Source: Nitrospirota bacterium
GTDB lineage: Bacteria > Nitrospirota > Thermodesulfovibrionia > Thermodesulfovibrionales > JdFR-88
Reading direction: 5' to 3'
NCBI GenBank assembly: GCA_021789555.1
Contig: JAJYJK010000024.1
Location: 1-34,845 of the forward strand
DNA: 34,845 nt
Shown: positions 1-8,114 of the stretch, in pieces
How positions within the stretch are numbered: position 1 is the stretch's first letter
How the letters are laid out: every line of letters starts with the position of its first letter
Translations under genes and position numbers: made by a program
Notes under the pieces: model-generated
What the model was told of the DNA's origin: nothing
Databases searched by the model: none
What the model saw: only the letters and a program-made list of their open reading frames with translations

Positions 1-103
1 CCGTGATGGTCCCGTCCAACTCGGCCGCGCGCCGCGTAGGCGACCTTGCCGGGGACACCATATGCTTCCTGACCGGGAGCCTGGCGGAGCGGAGCTTAAG
101 CTC

Positions 104-295
104 TTACTTCGACACGCGAAAAAAGAGAGTGAGGTTTCTATTTTGCGTCTTTGCGAAACGGACACCTTCAGCCGGCACGCAGTAGACACATCTCGGGTTG
201 CACCTGTCCGTGACGGATATACGCAGGTAATCAATTTGCCTGTCGAACGCGTCATTTAGGCCTACAGTTCCCATTACCTGTTTTCCAAAGGGCAT
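104..295 (-). pseudogene. moaA: MoaA N-terminal fragment (broken GTP 3',8-cyclase)
   Basis: The first ~47 codons match the start of MoaA, the radical-SAM enzyme that makes the first intermediate of molybdenum cofactor from GTP. The stretch [19 protein letters not shown] carries the CX3CX2C motif that binds the SAM [4Fe-4S] cluster. After residues PAEGVRF the similarity stops and the frame ends in a stop at 104, where MoaA should run ~280 residues further. None of the three frames on this strand over 1-103 looks like MoaA. It lies 49 nt downstream of the TorD-family chaperone on the same strand, and a cofactor gene suits the end of a molybdoenzyme operon. Either the gene is truncated or the first ~125 nt of the window come from a rearrangement or assembly end. 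The fragment identity is sure; the cause of the break is not. Confidence 0.75.
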
Positions 296-344
296 AGGGG
301 ATGCAATATCAGGTCTTTAGCGGCAATCGCCGGGACGGGGCCTC

Positions 345-1031
345 TCACCGGAATTGTCCCCGGGGAAAAAAGGACATTTCCCTTGCAAGAAAACTTTTTG
401 CGATATTCGCAACCATGACATAAAAAACGGACCCCTTGGCAATTATCTCATCCAAAAAAACGAATGTCCAATTTTCTATGTAATTTTTGAAAAAAAATCT
501 TTCTTCACCCGTTATTTCTTTCAGGGCATCTCCGTCATCTTTACAATCGTCTTCCAGGCCGATCAGAAAAGCCATAAAAGCGAACAGCGTAGCCACGTGG
601 TCCGGATGGAAAACAAAAATATTTTTTTCATTGCTTCCCAGAAAACTGACCCCGTGCAATTCATAAATAGCGGAAATCTCTTCCGCAGTGGTGGAAAAAG
701 CGCCCTTCGCTTTACCATTTCCGTCGCGGTTCGCGAAAGCGGAGGCAACGGGTGGGATATAATTATCCGTTACGGGAATCACAAAGAGTCCCTCGTAACT
801 TTCCCCGGCCTCCTCCATTTTTTTATCATGCTCCAGGCAATCTTCGATTTCCAGCCCGAGCGCCAGCGCCGTTTTCGCGCAATCGCAGAATTCCCCCAGA
901 AATTCCAAAACGCCTTTGCCCCTAAGCCTATTGAATAAATCTCTTTCCGGCTTTCTCGCAAAAACTTCCGAAAAAAGGCTATAGATGTATTTTCTTTCGC
1001 CGGAAGAACCAATCAAGCTGTTATCCGCCAT
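345..1031 (-). CDS. TorD/DmsD-family redox enzyme maturation chaperone
   Basis: Cytoplasmic all-helical chaperone of about 228 residues, the usual size of the TorD/NarJ/DmsD family. Such proteins bind the Tat signal of a molybdoenzyme and hold it until the cofactor is inserted. The N-terminal RKYIYSLFSEVF and the central HPDHVATLFAFMAFLI are family-like, the latter matching the conserved DH(V/I)A..L.FM helix. It follows the TtrA-like catalytic gene after an 18-nt gap on the same strand, so TtrA is the likely client. I chose the ATG at 1031; a GTG two codons upstream (1037) is possible, and the ribosome site is weak for both. The gene end and family are well supported. Confidence 0.8.
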   Translation of the reverse strand: MADNSLIGSSGERKYIYSLFSEVFARKPERDLFNRLRGKGVLEFLGEFCDCAKTALALGLEIEDCLEHDKKMEEAGESYEGLFVIPVTDNYIPPVASAFANRDGNGKAKGAFSTTAEEISAIYELHGVSFLGSNEKNIFVFHPDHVATLFAFMAFLIGLEDDCKDDGDALKEITGEERFFFKNYIENWTFVFLDEIIAKGSVFYVMVANIAKSFLAREMSFFPRGQFR

Positions 1032-1049
1032 GTCCACCCGCCGCTAAAA

Positions 1050-4000
1050 TCACATTTTTTCAATCTTGACAGGCGTGTCATAATAAACCATGCCTCCGCC
1101 GATCATGTCCGTTAAAACAGTCGTCCATCCATCCTTTGAGGCGATGGAATGATCGAGCAGCATTAAATGATTTGGGTGCACCCCCTGATTTCTTGCCGCG
1201 CTGCCCGTATATCGTTTGCCGTTTATATACCAGGTGCCGGAACCGTTAAGCCACCTGCCAAAAGGCTGCGCATAGGTGACAACGCCCGGTCTTAAGGCAA
1301 AACGAACTCTTACTCTGTGGACAAGCCCCTTTTCATATGCGGGCGAACTTAATCTTACGAGATCGCCGTCTTTTATCCCGAGCTTTCTTGCATCCACATC
1401 GCTGATATCGATGAAGTTTTCCGGCATCAGTTCCAAAAGCCACGGGTCGGACGTCGTGCGCGATTTCGAATGAATGGGCTGTTTATATGTGGAAAGCATA
1501 AGGGGATATTCCTTCCTAGAATATATGCCGTATATGGGCACGCCCTTCATGTTGACCGGCGGCTTAAGCAATACCGAGCCGTTGAATCTTTCCCCTGTTA
1601 TTGCGTTATGGGTTTTAGCCACGTCTTCGTTGTAAATCTGGACGGCATTCTTGCCCGAGCCCCATCTGTGGGTCACCCATTCGGGGTTGCCCCACGGCAG
1701 GTATCCGACGTCGGGATTCTCAAACCTGCCGCCCCTTGAAAGCACATATGCGGCCTTGCTCCATTCTTCCCCTTTAAGGGCGTTGGGATATCTTTCCATG
1801 TACTGCTTGATGCTGTTTAATTCATCCGGGGCCGTCGCATTAGGGACCGGTCCCTGGACAACAAAATTATCTCCCTGTCTCGTTTGAAGGTGCTGGTTGT
1901 CGTATGCTATGTTTGCGAGCATTTTCAGATAATAGTCTTCCCGTACATTCAGATCCCCGCCTTCCAGAAAGGCGTTTTTGCCGAAACCCGGCAGGCCCAA
2001 TGCAATGGCGACGTCGATGAGAAAACTCTCCATTGAAACGGGGTTCCCCTTCGCCGTTTTTTGCGTGACGGGCTCGATCACCGGCTGTCTGATGGAAATC
2101 CTGGAGGTCGGGTATGTCGGGAAACCGCCGAGGAATCCCCAGTTCTCAAGGTATGATGTGTCGGGGATTATATAATCGGCGTACGAAGAGCTTTCCGATA
2201 TCATGATATCGCTGGCAATGAAAAGCGGGACTTTGTTCAAATCCTTGATCATCCTTATCCACATCAGGGAATCGTCGTCCGCGCCGCCCATGCCCGGCTG
2301 CGACCACGCCGGATTCCCGGCATGCTGAAACAGTATCTTTACGGGATATGGATATTGAAAATATGTCCCGCCCCAGATTTCCTGCCAAATCCCGAAACCG
2401 AATGGGAACCATGGGCGTTCGGCGGGGAATGGGGATTTTTTCTTTTTATATTCGCTGGTGCTCTCGTAGGAACTGCCCTCACGGGATATCTTTACGCCCT
2501 TCGCCGGCATTGAGTTGGGCCAATCGCCCAAATTATACTTGCCGCCCATGGCATTAGCGGCGCCGCCGCCATTAATGTATCCGCCTTTCCAGTCTATATT
2601 GCCCACGAGGGCGTTCAGCATCACCACCGCCCTTGCATTATAATAGCCATTTGCATGCATCGCGGCCCCCCGGTAAAAGTCGGCCGCCACTTTCCTTCCA
2701 TGGGAGGTGAATTCACGGGCCATCTCCACGATCAGACCCTTCGATATGCCTGCCTCTCTTTCATACTCTTCCATCGAATGGGATGAAACTTCCTTCCACA
2801 AAATCTGAAATCCGGTCAGGCACCGGATGCCCTTTACCATGACCGGCTCAGTTGACAGATATCCGGCAGGCCACAACTCGGCCCTGGGGCTCGATTTGGA
2901 CAACATGGGCCTCTTGGACGCCTTATCTATAACGTATGGCGTGTCCCCGGATTTCAGGAATTCTCCGTTATCGGGCCTGTTTTCATCGGCGATTACAAGG
3001 TAGGCCGCATTCGAATAATTGGGTTCGATGTTCTTGACCGCCGAATCATAATTCGGAATTTCCAGATATTTTTCATTATAGCGTCTGTTCCCGATAATCC
3101 ATTTGATCATCCCCATCGCAAAGGCGCCGTCGCCCCCCGGTTTTATCGGCACGTAGTCGGCATGCGCTATCTGGTTGCCCCCGCGCGGGTCAATGTACAC
3201 AACCTTTTTACCGCTTGAAGTCGCTTCAACCGACCTGCGCGCCAATGTCTGCATGGGGAAATTGGCCTGATAATAGTTGGCCCCGAAGTTAAGTAAAAAT
3301 TCGCAATTGGGCTGGTCGGGCTTCAGCATATTAGTGCCCGGGACCGTTCTGAAGGTGGCGACATGATGGGTGAGTTCGCAGACCGCGACATGGGGAAGGG
3401 CATTTACGGAGCCCAGCGCGTTTGCAAACCGTGTTATAAGATTGTTCTGTCCTCCTTCGGCCCTGCCCCAATAGGCGACAAACTGGTTTGTCTTGGCTCC
3501 AAAATCCGGATATTCCGCCCGCGCGGGAATTGTCCGGTTGGCGCCATTGTTCCATAACTGTTTAAATCCATCCACGTGCCTGGTCTCCTCTCCCGGCACG
3601 TCCTTGAATAAATGCCCCCCGTTTACAACCTCGTCTATCAACTGTTCATAGGATATCGCCTTGTATTTTCTTGACCCCCTTGGGCCGACCCGTTTTAAAG
3701 GCACATAAATCCTGTAAGGGTCATAGACCGTCTGTCTGCCGGCCTGTCCTCTCGGGCAAAGCGAGTGCGCGCCGCCGGTATACGTTACGGCATCCTTCAC
3801 CGGGGTATCGTATTCCAGGGGCGGCTCCGTAGCGTGTATGTCATAAGGGTTCCCGTCAAGTTTTATGAGCGTGCCGTTAAATACCCTTGCCGTAAGCCCG
3901 CAGACGCTGTGGCACTGCTTGCATGTGGAGAATTTGACTTCCACTCCGGGCCAGTTCTCCGTTCTGCCCGGATAAGTATATTTGCCGACATAATGGACAA

Positions 4001-4094
4001 AACTTTCGCCTTGCTGGCCAATGCCGACGCCAAGCCCCAGCAGGCCCGCCCCAAAGGTCGAATATTTTAAAAATTCCCTTCTATCCATGCTCAT
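1050..4094 (-). CDS. ttrA: Tetrathionate reductase catalytic subunit TtrA
   Basis: Molybdopterin-guanine-dinucleotide enzyme of 1014 residues that would reduce tetrathionate to thiosulfate on the outer face of the cytoplasmic membrane. A twin-arginine signal (DRREFLK) starts the protein. Cys58, 61, 65 and 113 (CKQCHSVC ... CPRG) bind a [4Fe-4S] cluster, and Cys239 in HVAVCELTHH sits where TtrA has its molybdenum ligand. Length and several blocks match enterobacterial TtrA as I recall it: LKRVGPRG then ISYEQLIDEVV, FGAKTNQ, PVSMESF...LPGFG, LSRGGRF and ITGERF. The gene order B-C-A is also that of enterobacterial ttrBCA. An ATG at 4088 is an alternative start. Related polysulfide, arsenate and sulfite enzymes are less likely because they are shorter and lack these blocks. 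The substrate is inferred from family resemblance. Confidence 0.85.
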   Translation of the reverse strand: MSMDRREFLKYSTFGAGLLGLGVGIGQQGESFVHYVGKYTYPGRTENWPGVEVKFSTCKQCHSVCGLTARVFNGTLIKLDGNPYDIHATEPPLEYDTPVKDAVTYTGGAHSLCPRGQAGRQTVYDPYRIYVPLKRVGPRGSRKYKAISYEQLIDEVVNGGHLFKDVPGEETRHVDGFKQLWNNGANRTIPARAEYPDFGAKTNQFVAYWGRAEGGQNNLITRFANALGSVNALPHVAVCELTHHVATFRTVPGTNMLKPDQPNCEFLLNFGANYYQANFPMQTLARRSVEATSSGKKVVYIDPRGGNQIAHADYVPIKPGGDGAFAMGMIKWIIGNRRYNEKYLEIPNYDSAVKNIEPNYSNAAYLVIADENRPDNGEFLKSGDTPYVIDKASKRPMLSKSSPRAELWPAGYLSTEPVMVKGIRCLTGFQILWKEVSSHSMEEYEREAGISKGLIVEMAREFTSHGRKVAADFYRGAAMHANGYYNARAVVMLNALVGNIDWKGGYINGGGAANAMGGKYNLGDWPNSMPAKGVKISREGSSYESTSEYKKKKSPFPAERPWFPFGFGIWQEIWGGTYFQYPYPVKILFQHAGNPAWSQPGMGGADDDSLMWIRMIKDLNKVPLFIASDIMISESSSYADYIIPDTSYLENWGFLGGFPTYPTSRISIRQPVIEPVTQKTAKGNPVSMESFLIDVAIALGLPGFGKNAFLEGGDLNVREDYYLKMLANIAYDNQHLQTRQGDNFVVQGPVPNATAPDELNSIKQYMERYPNALKGEEWSKAAYVLSRGGRFENPDVGYLPWGNPEWVTHRWGSGKNAVQIYNEDVAKTHNAITGERFNGSVLLKPPVNMKGVPIYGIYSRKEYPLMLSTYKQPIHSKSRTTSDPWLLELMPENFIDISDVDARKLGIKDGDLVRLSSPAYEKGLVHRVRVRFALRPGVVTYAQPFGRWLNGSGTWYINGKRYTGSAARNQGVHPNHLMLLDHSIASKDGWTTVLTDMIGGGMVYYDTPVKIEKM

Positions 4095-4106
4095 GAGGAA
4101 AACCCC

Positions 4107-5270
4107 CTAATCGGTTTCCGAGCCGCTTTCCGGCTCGTTTTCCCATCCCAGCAGCCATCCCAGAGAAAACAGCGCCACCAGCGCCGCGCCAAACAGTCCT
4201 ATGGCCGACAGTATCCCCTCGGGCCCTATCCACGGCGCATCAAAAACCACCAACCCCTGCTGCCCTATCTTGGGCAGCAATTGTCCGCCTATGACGGTGT
4301 CGTAACGCATCTCATATACGCCTATTAAAACAAGCGCCGACACTATCGATACAAGCACCTTGGACCGCCTGACGGCCGGCCGCGTAAGTAATACGGCCGG
4401 GACAATCAGCCCGAGCATGAGCTGCAAGAGCAGATAATTAAACGCCAGCGGACCTCCCAATCCAAAAATCCGCGCAAAGCCCGAATGGACGTCCAGTGAC
4501 GAATATGCCCTTACCCTAAAGAGACATTCAATCAGGTCCAGAAAGAGATCGAAGAATATCGCATAAAGCAGGTACTTGCCGAGACCGTCCAGGACTTCCG
4601 TGTCAACCTTGCCCTTATCGGAGTAAAAACTAAATCCTATTACATAAGCCAGGATGACGAAGGCCATGCCCGAAACCAGCGCGGAGGTAATAAACAAAAT
4701 GGGCATAAGGGGGTCCGACCATAGGGCCCTCGCCTTTATCGCGCCGAAAATAAATCCCACATAACCATGGAATATGAATGCCAGAACCACACCTATCGCC
4801 GCTATGATCGCAAGCGCTTTTTTGTCCCTTTTCCGGGAATCCCCGGAGAGATCGGCGTTGCCGAATGTAAGAAAACCCGCTATTGAACCGCGCAGTCCCG
4901 GCAAACCGGCCCTCTGTACATTCGTCGGACGGAAAACATAATAAATTTCAAAGACCATCAATATCACATATAACGTCCAGACTATTATGAATACACCCAG
5001 GGCGGAGTACGGGAAATGGTCCCTCAGATATAATTCAATAATCGCCCTTGACGGCTGCAATGAGTCAACAAGCGGAGCCAGGGCGGCCACCAGGAGCATC
5101 GAAAAACTCAATATTGCAGCTAATTTGACCACGGGTTCGAATTTTTTCAGACCAAACAGCTGCGATAATGAGGCGACTACGAACGAGCCGGCAACCAGAC
5201 CTGAAAAAAAAGGATATATCACAATGGGCAAGCCCCATACCGGATTTTCCAGAAATTGTGGCGTCATCAT
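4107..5270 (-). CDS. ttrC: NrfD-family membrane subunit TtrC
   Basis: Polytopic membrane protein of 387 residues with about nine or ten hydrophobic segments, of the NrfD/PsrC family. In tetrathionate reductase this subunit anchors the complex and passes electrons from menaquinol to the iron-sulfur subunit. The first segment (VWGLPIVIYPFFSGLVAGSF) has the usual family opening. It starts 15 nt after ttrB and ends 12 nt before ttrA, so the three genes form one transcript. No haem or iron-sulfur motif is present, as expected. It is slightly longer than enterobacterial TtrC (~340 residues), partly from a charged cytoplasmic loop near residues 135-150. Family is certain; the Ttr assignment rests on the neighbour. 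Confidence 0.8.
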   Translation of the reverse strand: MMTPQFLENPVWGLPIVIYPFFSGLVAGSFVVASLSQLFGLKKFEPVVKLAAILSFSMLLVAALAPLVDSLQPSRAIIELYLRDHFPYSALGVFIIVWTLYVILMVFEIYYVFRPTNVQRAGLPGLRGSIAGFLTFGNADLSGDSRKRDKKALAIIAAIGVVLAFIFHGYVGFIFGAIKARALWSDPLMPILFITSALVSGMAFVILAYVIGFSFYSDKGKVDTEVLDGLGKYLLYAIFFDLFLDLIECLFRVRAYSSLDVHSGFARIFGLGGPLAFNYLLLQLMLGLIVPAVLLTRPAVRRSKVLVSIVSALVLIGVYEMRYDTVIGGQLLPKIGQQGLVVFDAPWIGPEGILSAIGLFGAALVALFSLGWLLGWENEPESGSETD

Positions 5271-5285
5271 ACCGTGTCCCCCAGT

Positions 5286-6392
5286 TTAGGATTCATAAGG
5301 ATTTTTCTTTTCTTCCGCAAGCGGCAATTCGACTTTGCCGCCCAACTGCCTGTATGCCGTGGTATTGAACCCCATGGTATAAGTAAAAGACTTGGTGGCC
5401 TTCCCCAGATCGGTCGCGCCTGTCAAATCTCCATTCAGGTCAATATAAAACACCTGTGGGTCGGTGCCTTTTCCGAGCATAAGCCGGGAGACGGGATGAC
5501 TTGAAATAAGCCTTGACACCCTGCTTTTCGGATCGTTTAAATCGCCGAAAACTCTCGCCCTTCCCACACACGACGTGACACATGCCGGCTCCAGCCCCCT
5601 GTCAATCCTGTGGACGCATAATGTGCATTTATCAGCCGTGCGCTGAACGGGATTGAAGAACCTCATATCGTACGGGCAGGCCTGAACGCATGTCCCGCAG
5701 CCGATGCAGATGTTGTAATCAATCAAAACTATGCCGTCTTGCCGTTTAAATGTCGCTTTTACCGGGCAGACCTCGACGCACGGCGGCGCGTCGCAGTGAT
5801 TGCATATTCTGGGAAGCATGTCCTTCCTTACATTAGGCGTATAATTCCCATCGTCAGTAATAACAATGCCGTTAGGGTCCTCTTCCATGCGCCCCGTTTC
5901 AGTAACGTCCACTACTGTCCTGAACACGCTCAAGGGCACATTATTTTCGCTTTTGCACGCAATTACACAGGCCTGGCACCCCACGCATCGGCGCAAATCC
6001 ATAACCATTGCCCAATGGTGTTTCGGGTGTGTTTTCCTGATGGCGTGGAAATTATCGTGCCATATCGGCAATTTATTCGGATTTTCAATGTTCTCCCAGT
6101 TGTTCCAGCCGTCCTCCGCATCGAATGCTTGATTCATCCAGCCCATCCACCTGTGGTCCTTGATGGGGCCGGTGATTTGACCGGAATCCGCATCAGGCGT
6201 ATTGTAAGCGCCGGTCCTTTTTTCTCTCTTCCTGATGACGGTCTTATCTTCTGCAAATGCGGTGAAAGCCTTGCCAATGATCGTGCCCATTGCCAAAAAA
6301 CCGCCCGCCATCAGCGTAACCGCTTTTAAAAACCCTCTCCTCTTATCTTCAATAGGCACAGATTCATTCACCTTTTTTGAATAACCGTCCAT
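5286..6392 (-). CDS. ttrB: Iron-sulfur subunit TtrB (four [4Fe-4S] clusters)
   Basis: Exported ferredoxin-like electron-transfer subunit of 368 residues. A Tat motif (KRRGFLK, residues 17-23) is followed by a hydrophobic stretch ending near AFA-ED. Four cysteine groups are visible: C136/139/142/146, C197/200/205/209, C229/232/235/239 and C256/259/271/275, the standard set for DmsB/PsrB/TtrB-type proteins. It would carry electrons from TtrC to TtrA. It is first in the operon, with a clear ribosome site (GGGAGGT, 6 nt before the ATG). The region between the signal and the first cluster is ~90 residues longer than in enterobacterial TtrB and contains many Trp and His residues, with no function I can name. 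A sigma-54 promoter lies about 217 nt upstream. Confidence 0.85.
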   Translation of the reverse strand: MDGYSKKVNESVPIEDKRRGFLKAVTLMAGGFLAMGTIIGKAFTAFAEDKTVIRKREKRTGAYNTPDADSGQITGPIKDHRWMGWMNQAFDAEDGWNNWENIENPNKLPIWHDNFHAIRKTHPKHHWAMVMDLRRCVGCQACVIACKSENNVPLSVFRTVVDVTETGRMEEDPNGIVITDDGNYTPNVRKDMLPRICNHCDAPPCVEVCPVKATFKRQDGIVLIDYNICIGCGTCVQACPYDMRFFNPVQRTADKCTLCVHRIDRGLEPACVTSCVGRARVFGDLNDPKSRVSRLISSHPVSRLMLGKGTDPQVFYIDLNGDLTGATDLGKATKSFTYTMGFNTTAYRQLGGKVELPLAEEKKNPYES

Positions 6393-6441
6393 TCTTACCT
6401 CCCTTTGGAATCACGCTTTTTGAAATATAATTGCCGCTTAC

Positions 6442-6567
6442 TCATTCAGAGATCCGCCCCCCCCGCAGTCGCGCCACGCTGAAAGGCCGCCACCTTCGGA
6501 TGGGTCCGCGCTGGGCCACCTGCATTGTGGCCTTCGCCTTTACATAAGTCTATGCGGGCCTGAATGA
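6442..6567 (-). other. GC-rich structured block in the ttrB 5' leader
   Basis: Read on the minus strand, TCATTCAG (6567-6560) pairs perfectly with CTGAATGA (6449-6442) and closes a 126-nt GC-rich block in an otherwise AT-rich gap. Inside are CATA/TATG (4-nt loop), AAAGGC/GCCTTT, GGCCAC/GTGGCC (6514-6532, 7-nt loop) and CGGA/TCCG (4-nt loop), plus a run of eight G. The block lies between the sigma-54 promoter and ttrB, so it would be transcribed. A riboswitch or other structured leader fits; the molybdenum-cofactor class would make sense for a molybdoenzyme operon but I cannot match its consensus. The inverted ends also fit a small non-autonomous insertion. The pairings are seen; the function is unknown. 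Confidence 0.45.
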
Positions 6568-6608
6568 ATTGTAAAGATTGAAGCAAACGCATACAGCCTA
6601 TAAAGGAA

Positions 6609-6624
6609 AGCAACTTTCGTACCA
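6609..6624 (-). promoter_or_regulatory. Sigma-54 promoter of ttrBCA
   Basis: On the minus strand the site reads TGGTACGAAAGTTGCT. It fits the -24/-12 consensus TGGCACRNNNNTTGCW with one change (C to T in the fourth base) and exact GG-N10-GC spacing. Transcription would start near 6597 and give a leader of about 200 nt before ttrB. The response regulator gene just upstream encodes a sigma-54 activator. Confidence 0.7.
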
Positions 6625-6663
6625 ATTACAATACGTTGAATTTCAAGAGAATTATTCAAAAGA

Positions 6664-6681
6664 TGTTACAAAAAAGTAGCG
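6664..6681. promoter_or_regulatory. Probable activator site, promoter-proximal copy
   Basis: Inverted repeat TGTTAC-N6-GTAGCG, about 40 bp upstream of the ttr sigma-54 promoter. It matches a second copy at 6755-6772 in ten of the twelve arm bases' pattern TGTTAC-N6-GTARCG (one A/G difference). Paired sites upstream of a -24/-12 promoter are typical for sigma-54 activators, here most likely the response regulator encoded at 6777-8114. Confidence 0.5.
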
Positions 6682-6754
6682 GGATAAAGAGGAGATTTAA
6701 TTACAACTTATTGATTTCAAAATAATATATCATTTTTTTAAAGATTCCATATTT

Positions 6755-6772
6755 TGTTACGATTAAGTAACG
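6755..6772. promoter_or_regulatory. Probable activator site, promoter-distal copy
   Basis: Inverted repeat TGTTAC-N6-GTAACG with perfect GTTAC/GTAAC arms. It is 91 bp from the proximal copy and about 131 bp upstream of the ttr sigma-54 promoter, just past the stop codon of the regulator gene. The spacing and the repeat pattern suit an upstream activating sequence. Confidence 0.5.
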
Positions 6773-6776
6773 CTCA

Positions 6777-8114
6777 TTATCCAATCCCATAGGCGTTCAT
6801 CTTTTCCCAGAGGGTTTTTCTGCTTATGCCGAGTATTTCAGCCGCCTTTGATCTGTTGCCATCTGTAATTTTCAGAACTCTTTTGATGTGACCCCTTTCA
6901 GCATCGGCGGCAACATCGGAAAGGTGAAGGCTCCTTGCGCTCCGGTCTTCCCCTTGAAGAAAGGAAGGCAAGTCATCCTTCCCGATTGTCTCGACCGCGG
7001 CAAGGGTGACAGAGCGCTCGATGATATTTTCAAGCTCCCTGACATTGCCGGGATAATCGTAAGCCAGGAGCGCATTGACGGCCTCTTGTGAGAACCTGAC
7101 GTCCTTCGAAAGCATGCTCCTGTACTTGTCCGTGAAGAATTCCATGAGGTTTAGGATATCCCCCCTCCGCTCCCGGAGAGGCGGCAGGCTTATCGGTATA
7201 ACGTTCAATCGGTAAAACAGGTCTTCTCTGAAGCGCCCTGCTTTCACCTCTTCTTCGAGATTTTTATTTGTTGCCGCGATAATCCTCACATCAACCGTCA
7301 ATGTTACGGTTCCGCCTACTCTCTCAAAAGTCTTCTCCTGCAGCACCCTCAATATCTTGGCCTGTGTGGAAAGCGGAAGATCGCCGACCTCGTCGAGAAA
7401 AATAGTGCCTCCGCTTGCAAGCTCGAACCTTCCGGGTTTTCTCTTTAAAGCGCCCGTAAAAGCGCCCTTTTCATGCCCGAACAGTTCGCTTTCGATGAGC
7501 CCTTCGGGCAGCGCGGCGCAGTTGACCTTGATGAAGGGTTTCTCCTTCCTCTTGCTCCGGTAATGGATGGTAGCGGCGACAAGCTCTTTGCCCGTGCCGC
7601 TTTCCCCGAGGATTAATACTGTCGCATCCGATGCGGAGACCCTTTCGATGAGCGAGAAGACTTTTTTCATTTCGGCGCTTTCACCGATGATATTCGGCGC
7701 GCGGCAGCACCGGCTAAGGTCCTTCCTGAGCCTGATGTTCTCCTCCTTCAGCCTCTTTATTTCCAGGGCCCTCGCCACAAGGAGGAGAAATTCATCGAGT
7801 GAGAACGGCTTTGTAATATAGTCAAATGCCCCCAGCTTCATCGCTTCCACCGCGTCCTTGATTGTTCCATAGGCCGTCATTACGATGACGGGGACATCTT
7901 TTCGGCCCGTTATTTTTCTCACAACGTCGAAGCCGTCCATGTCGGGCAGCCTGAAGTCGGTTACGGCAACATCATAGGAATCCTGTTCAATAATTTTCAT
8001 GGCGGCCGCCCCTGTTTTATGGGCCGTGACATCATATCCGGCCCCTTTCAGGGCGTCTTCGAGGGTGATGCGCATGAGCTTGTCATCTTCTATAATGAGG
8101 ACTGTTTCTTTCAT
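6777..8114 (-). CDS. Sigma-54-dependent response regulator (probable TtrR role)
   Basis: NtrC-type response regulator of 445 residues. The receiver domain (about 1-120) has the phospho-acceptor Asp in VTDFRLPDMDGF. The AAA+ domain (about 140-370) has Walker A GESGTGKE, the sigma-54 contact loop ESELFGHEKGAFTGA and Walker B GGTIFLDEV. A Fis-type helix-turn-helix ends the protein (AAEILGISRKTLWEKM). Its start overlaps the kinase stop by ATGA, so the two are translationally coupled. The sigma-54 promoter of ttrBCA and paired inverted repeats follow directly, so control of the ttr operon is the natural reading. Enterobacterial TtrR is a LuxR-type regulator, so this is a different output domain for a similar task. 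Confidence 0.88.
   Translation of the reverse strand: MKETVLIIEDDKLMRITLEDALKGAGYDVTAHKTGAAAMKIIEQDSYDVAVTDFRLPDMDGFDVVRKITGRKDVPVIVMTAYGTIKDAVEAMKLGAFDYITKPFSLDEFLLLVARALEIKRLKEENIRLRKDLSRCCRAPNIIGESAEMKKVFSLIERVSASDATVLILGESGTGKELVAATIHYRSKRKEKPFIKVNCAALPEGLIESELFGHEKGAFTGALKRKPGRFELASGGTIFLDEVGDLPLSTQAKILRVLQEKTFERVGGTVTLTVDVRIIAATNKNLEEEVKAGRFREDLFYRLNVIPISLPPLRERRGDILNLMEFFTDKYRSMLSKDVRFSQEAVNALLAYDYPGNVRELENIIERSVTLAAVETIGKDDLPSFLQGEDRSARSLHLSDVAADAERGHIKRVLKITDGNRSKAAEILGISRKTLWEKMNAYGIG

Noticed and set aside
300-345. Hairpin between the chaperone gene and moaA as a terminator
   Set aside because: The arms (CCGGGAC/GTCCCCGG) are imperfect and no T-run follows on the minus strand.
1050-6392. 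Arsenate/arsenite (Arr/Arx) or polysulfide reductase
   Set aside because: The regulator layout is similar, but catalytic subunit length, gene order B-C-A and many sequence blocks match tetrathionate reductase.
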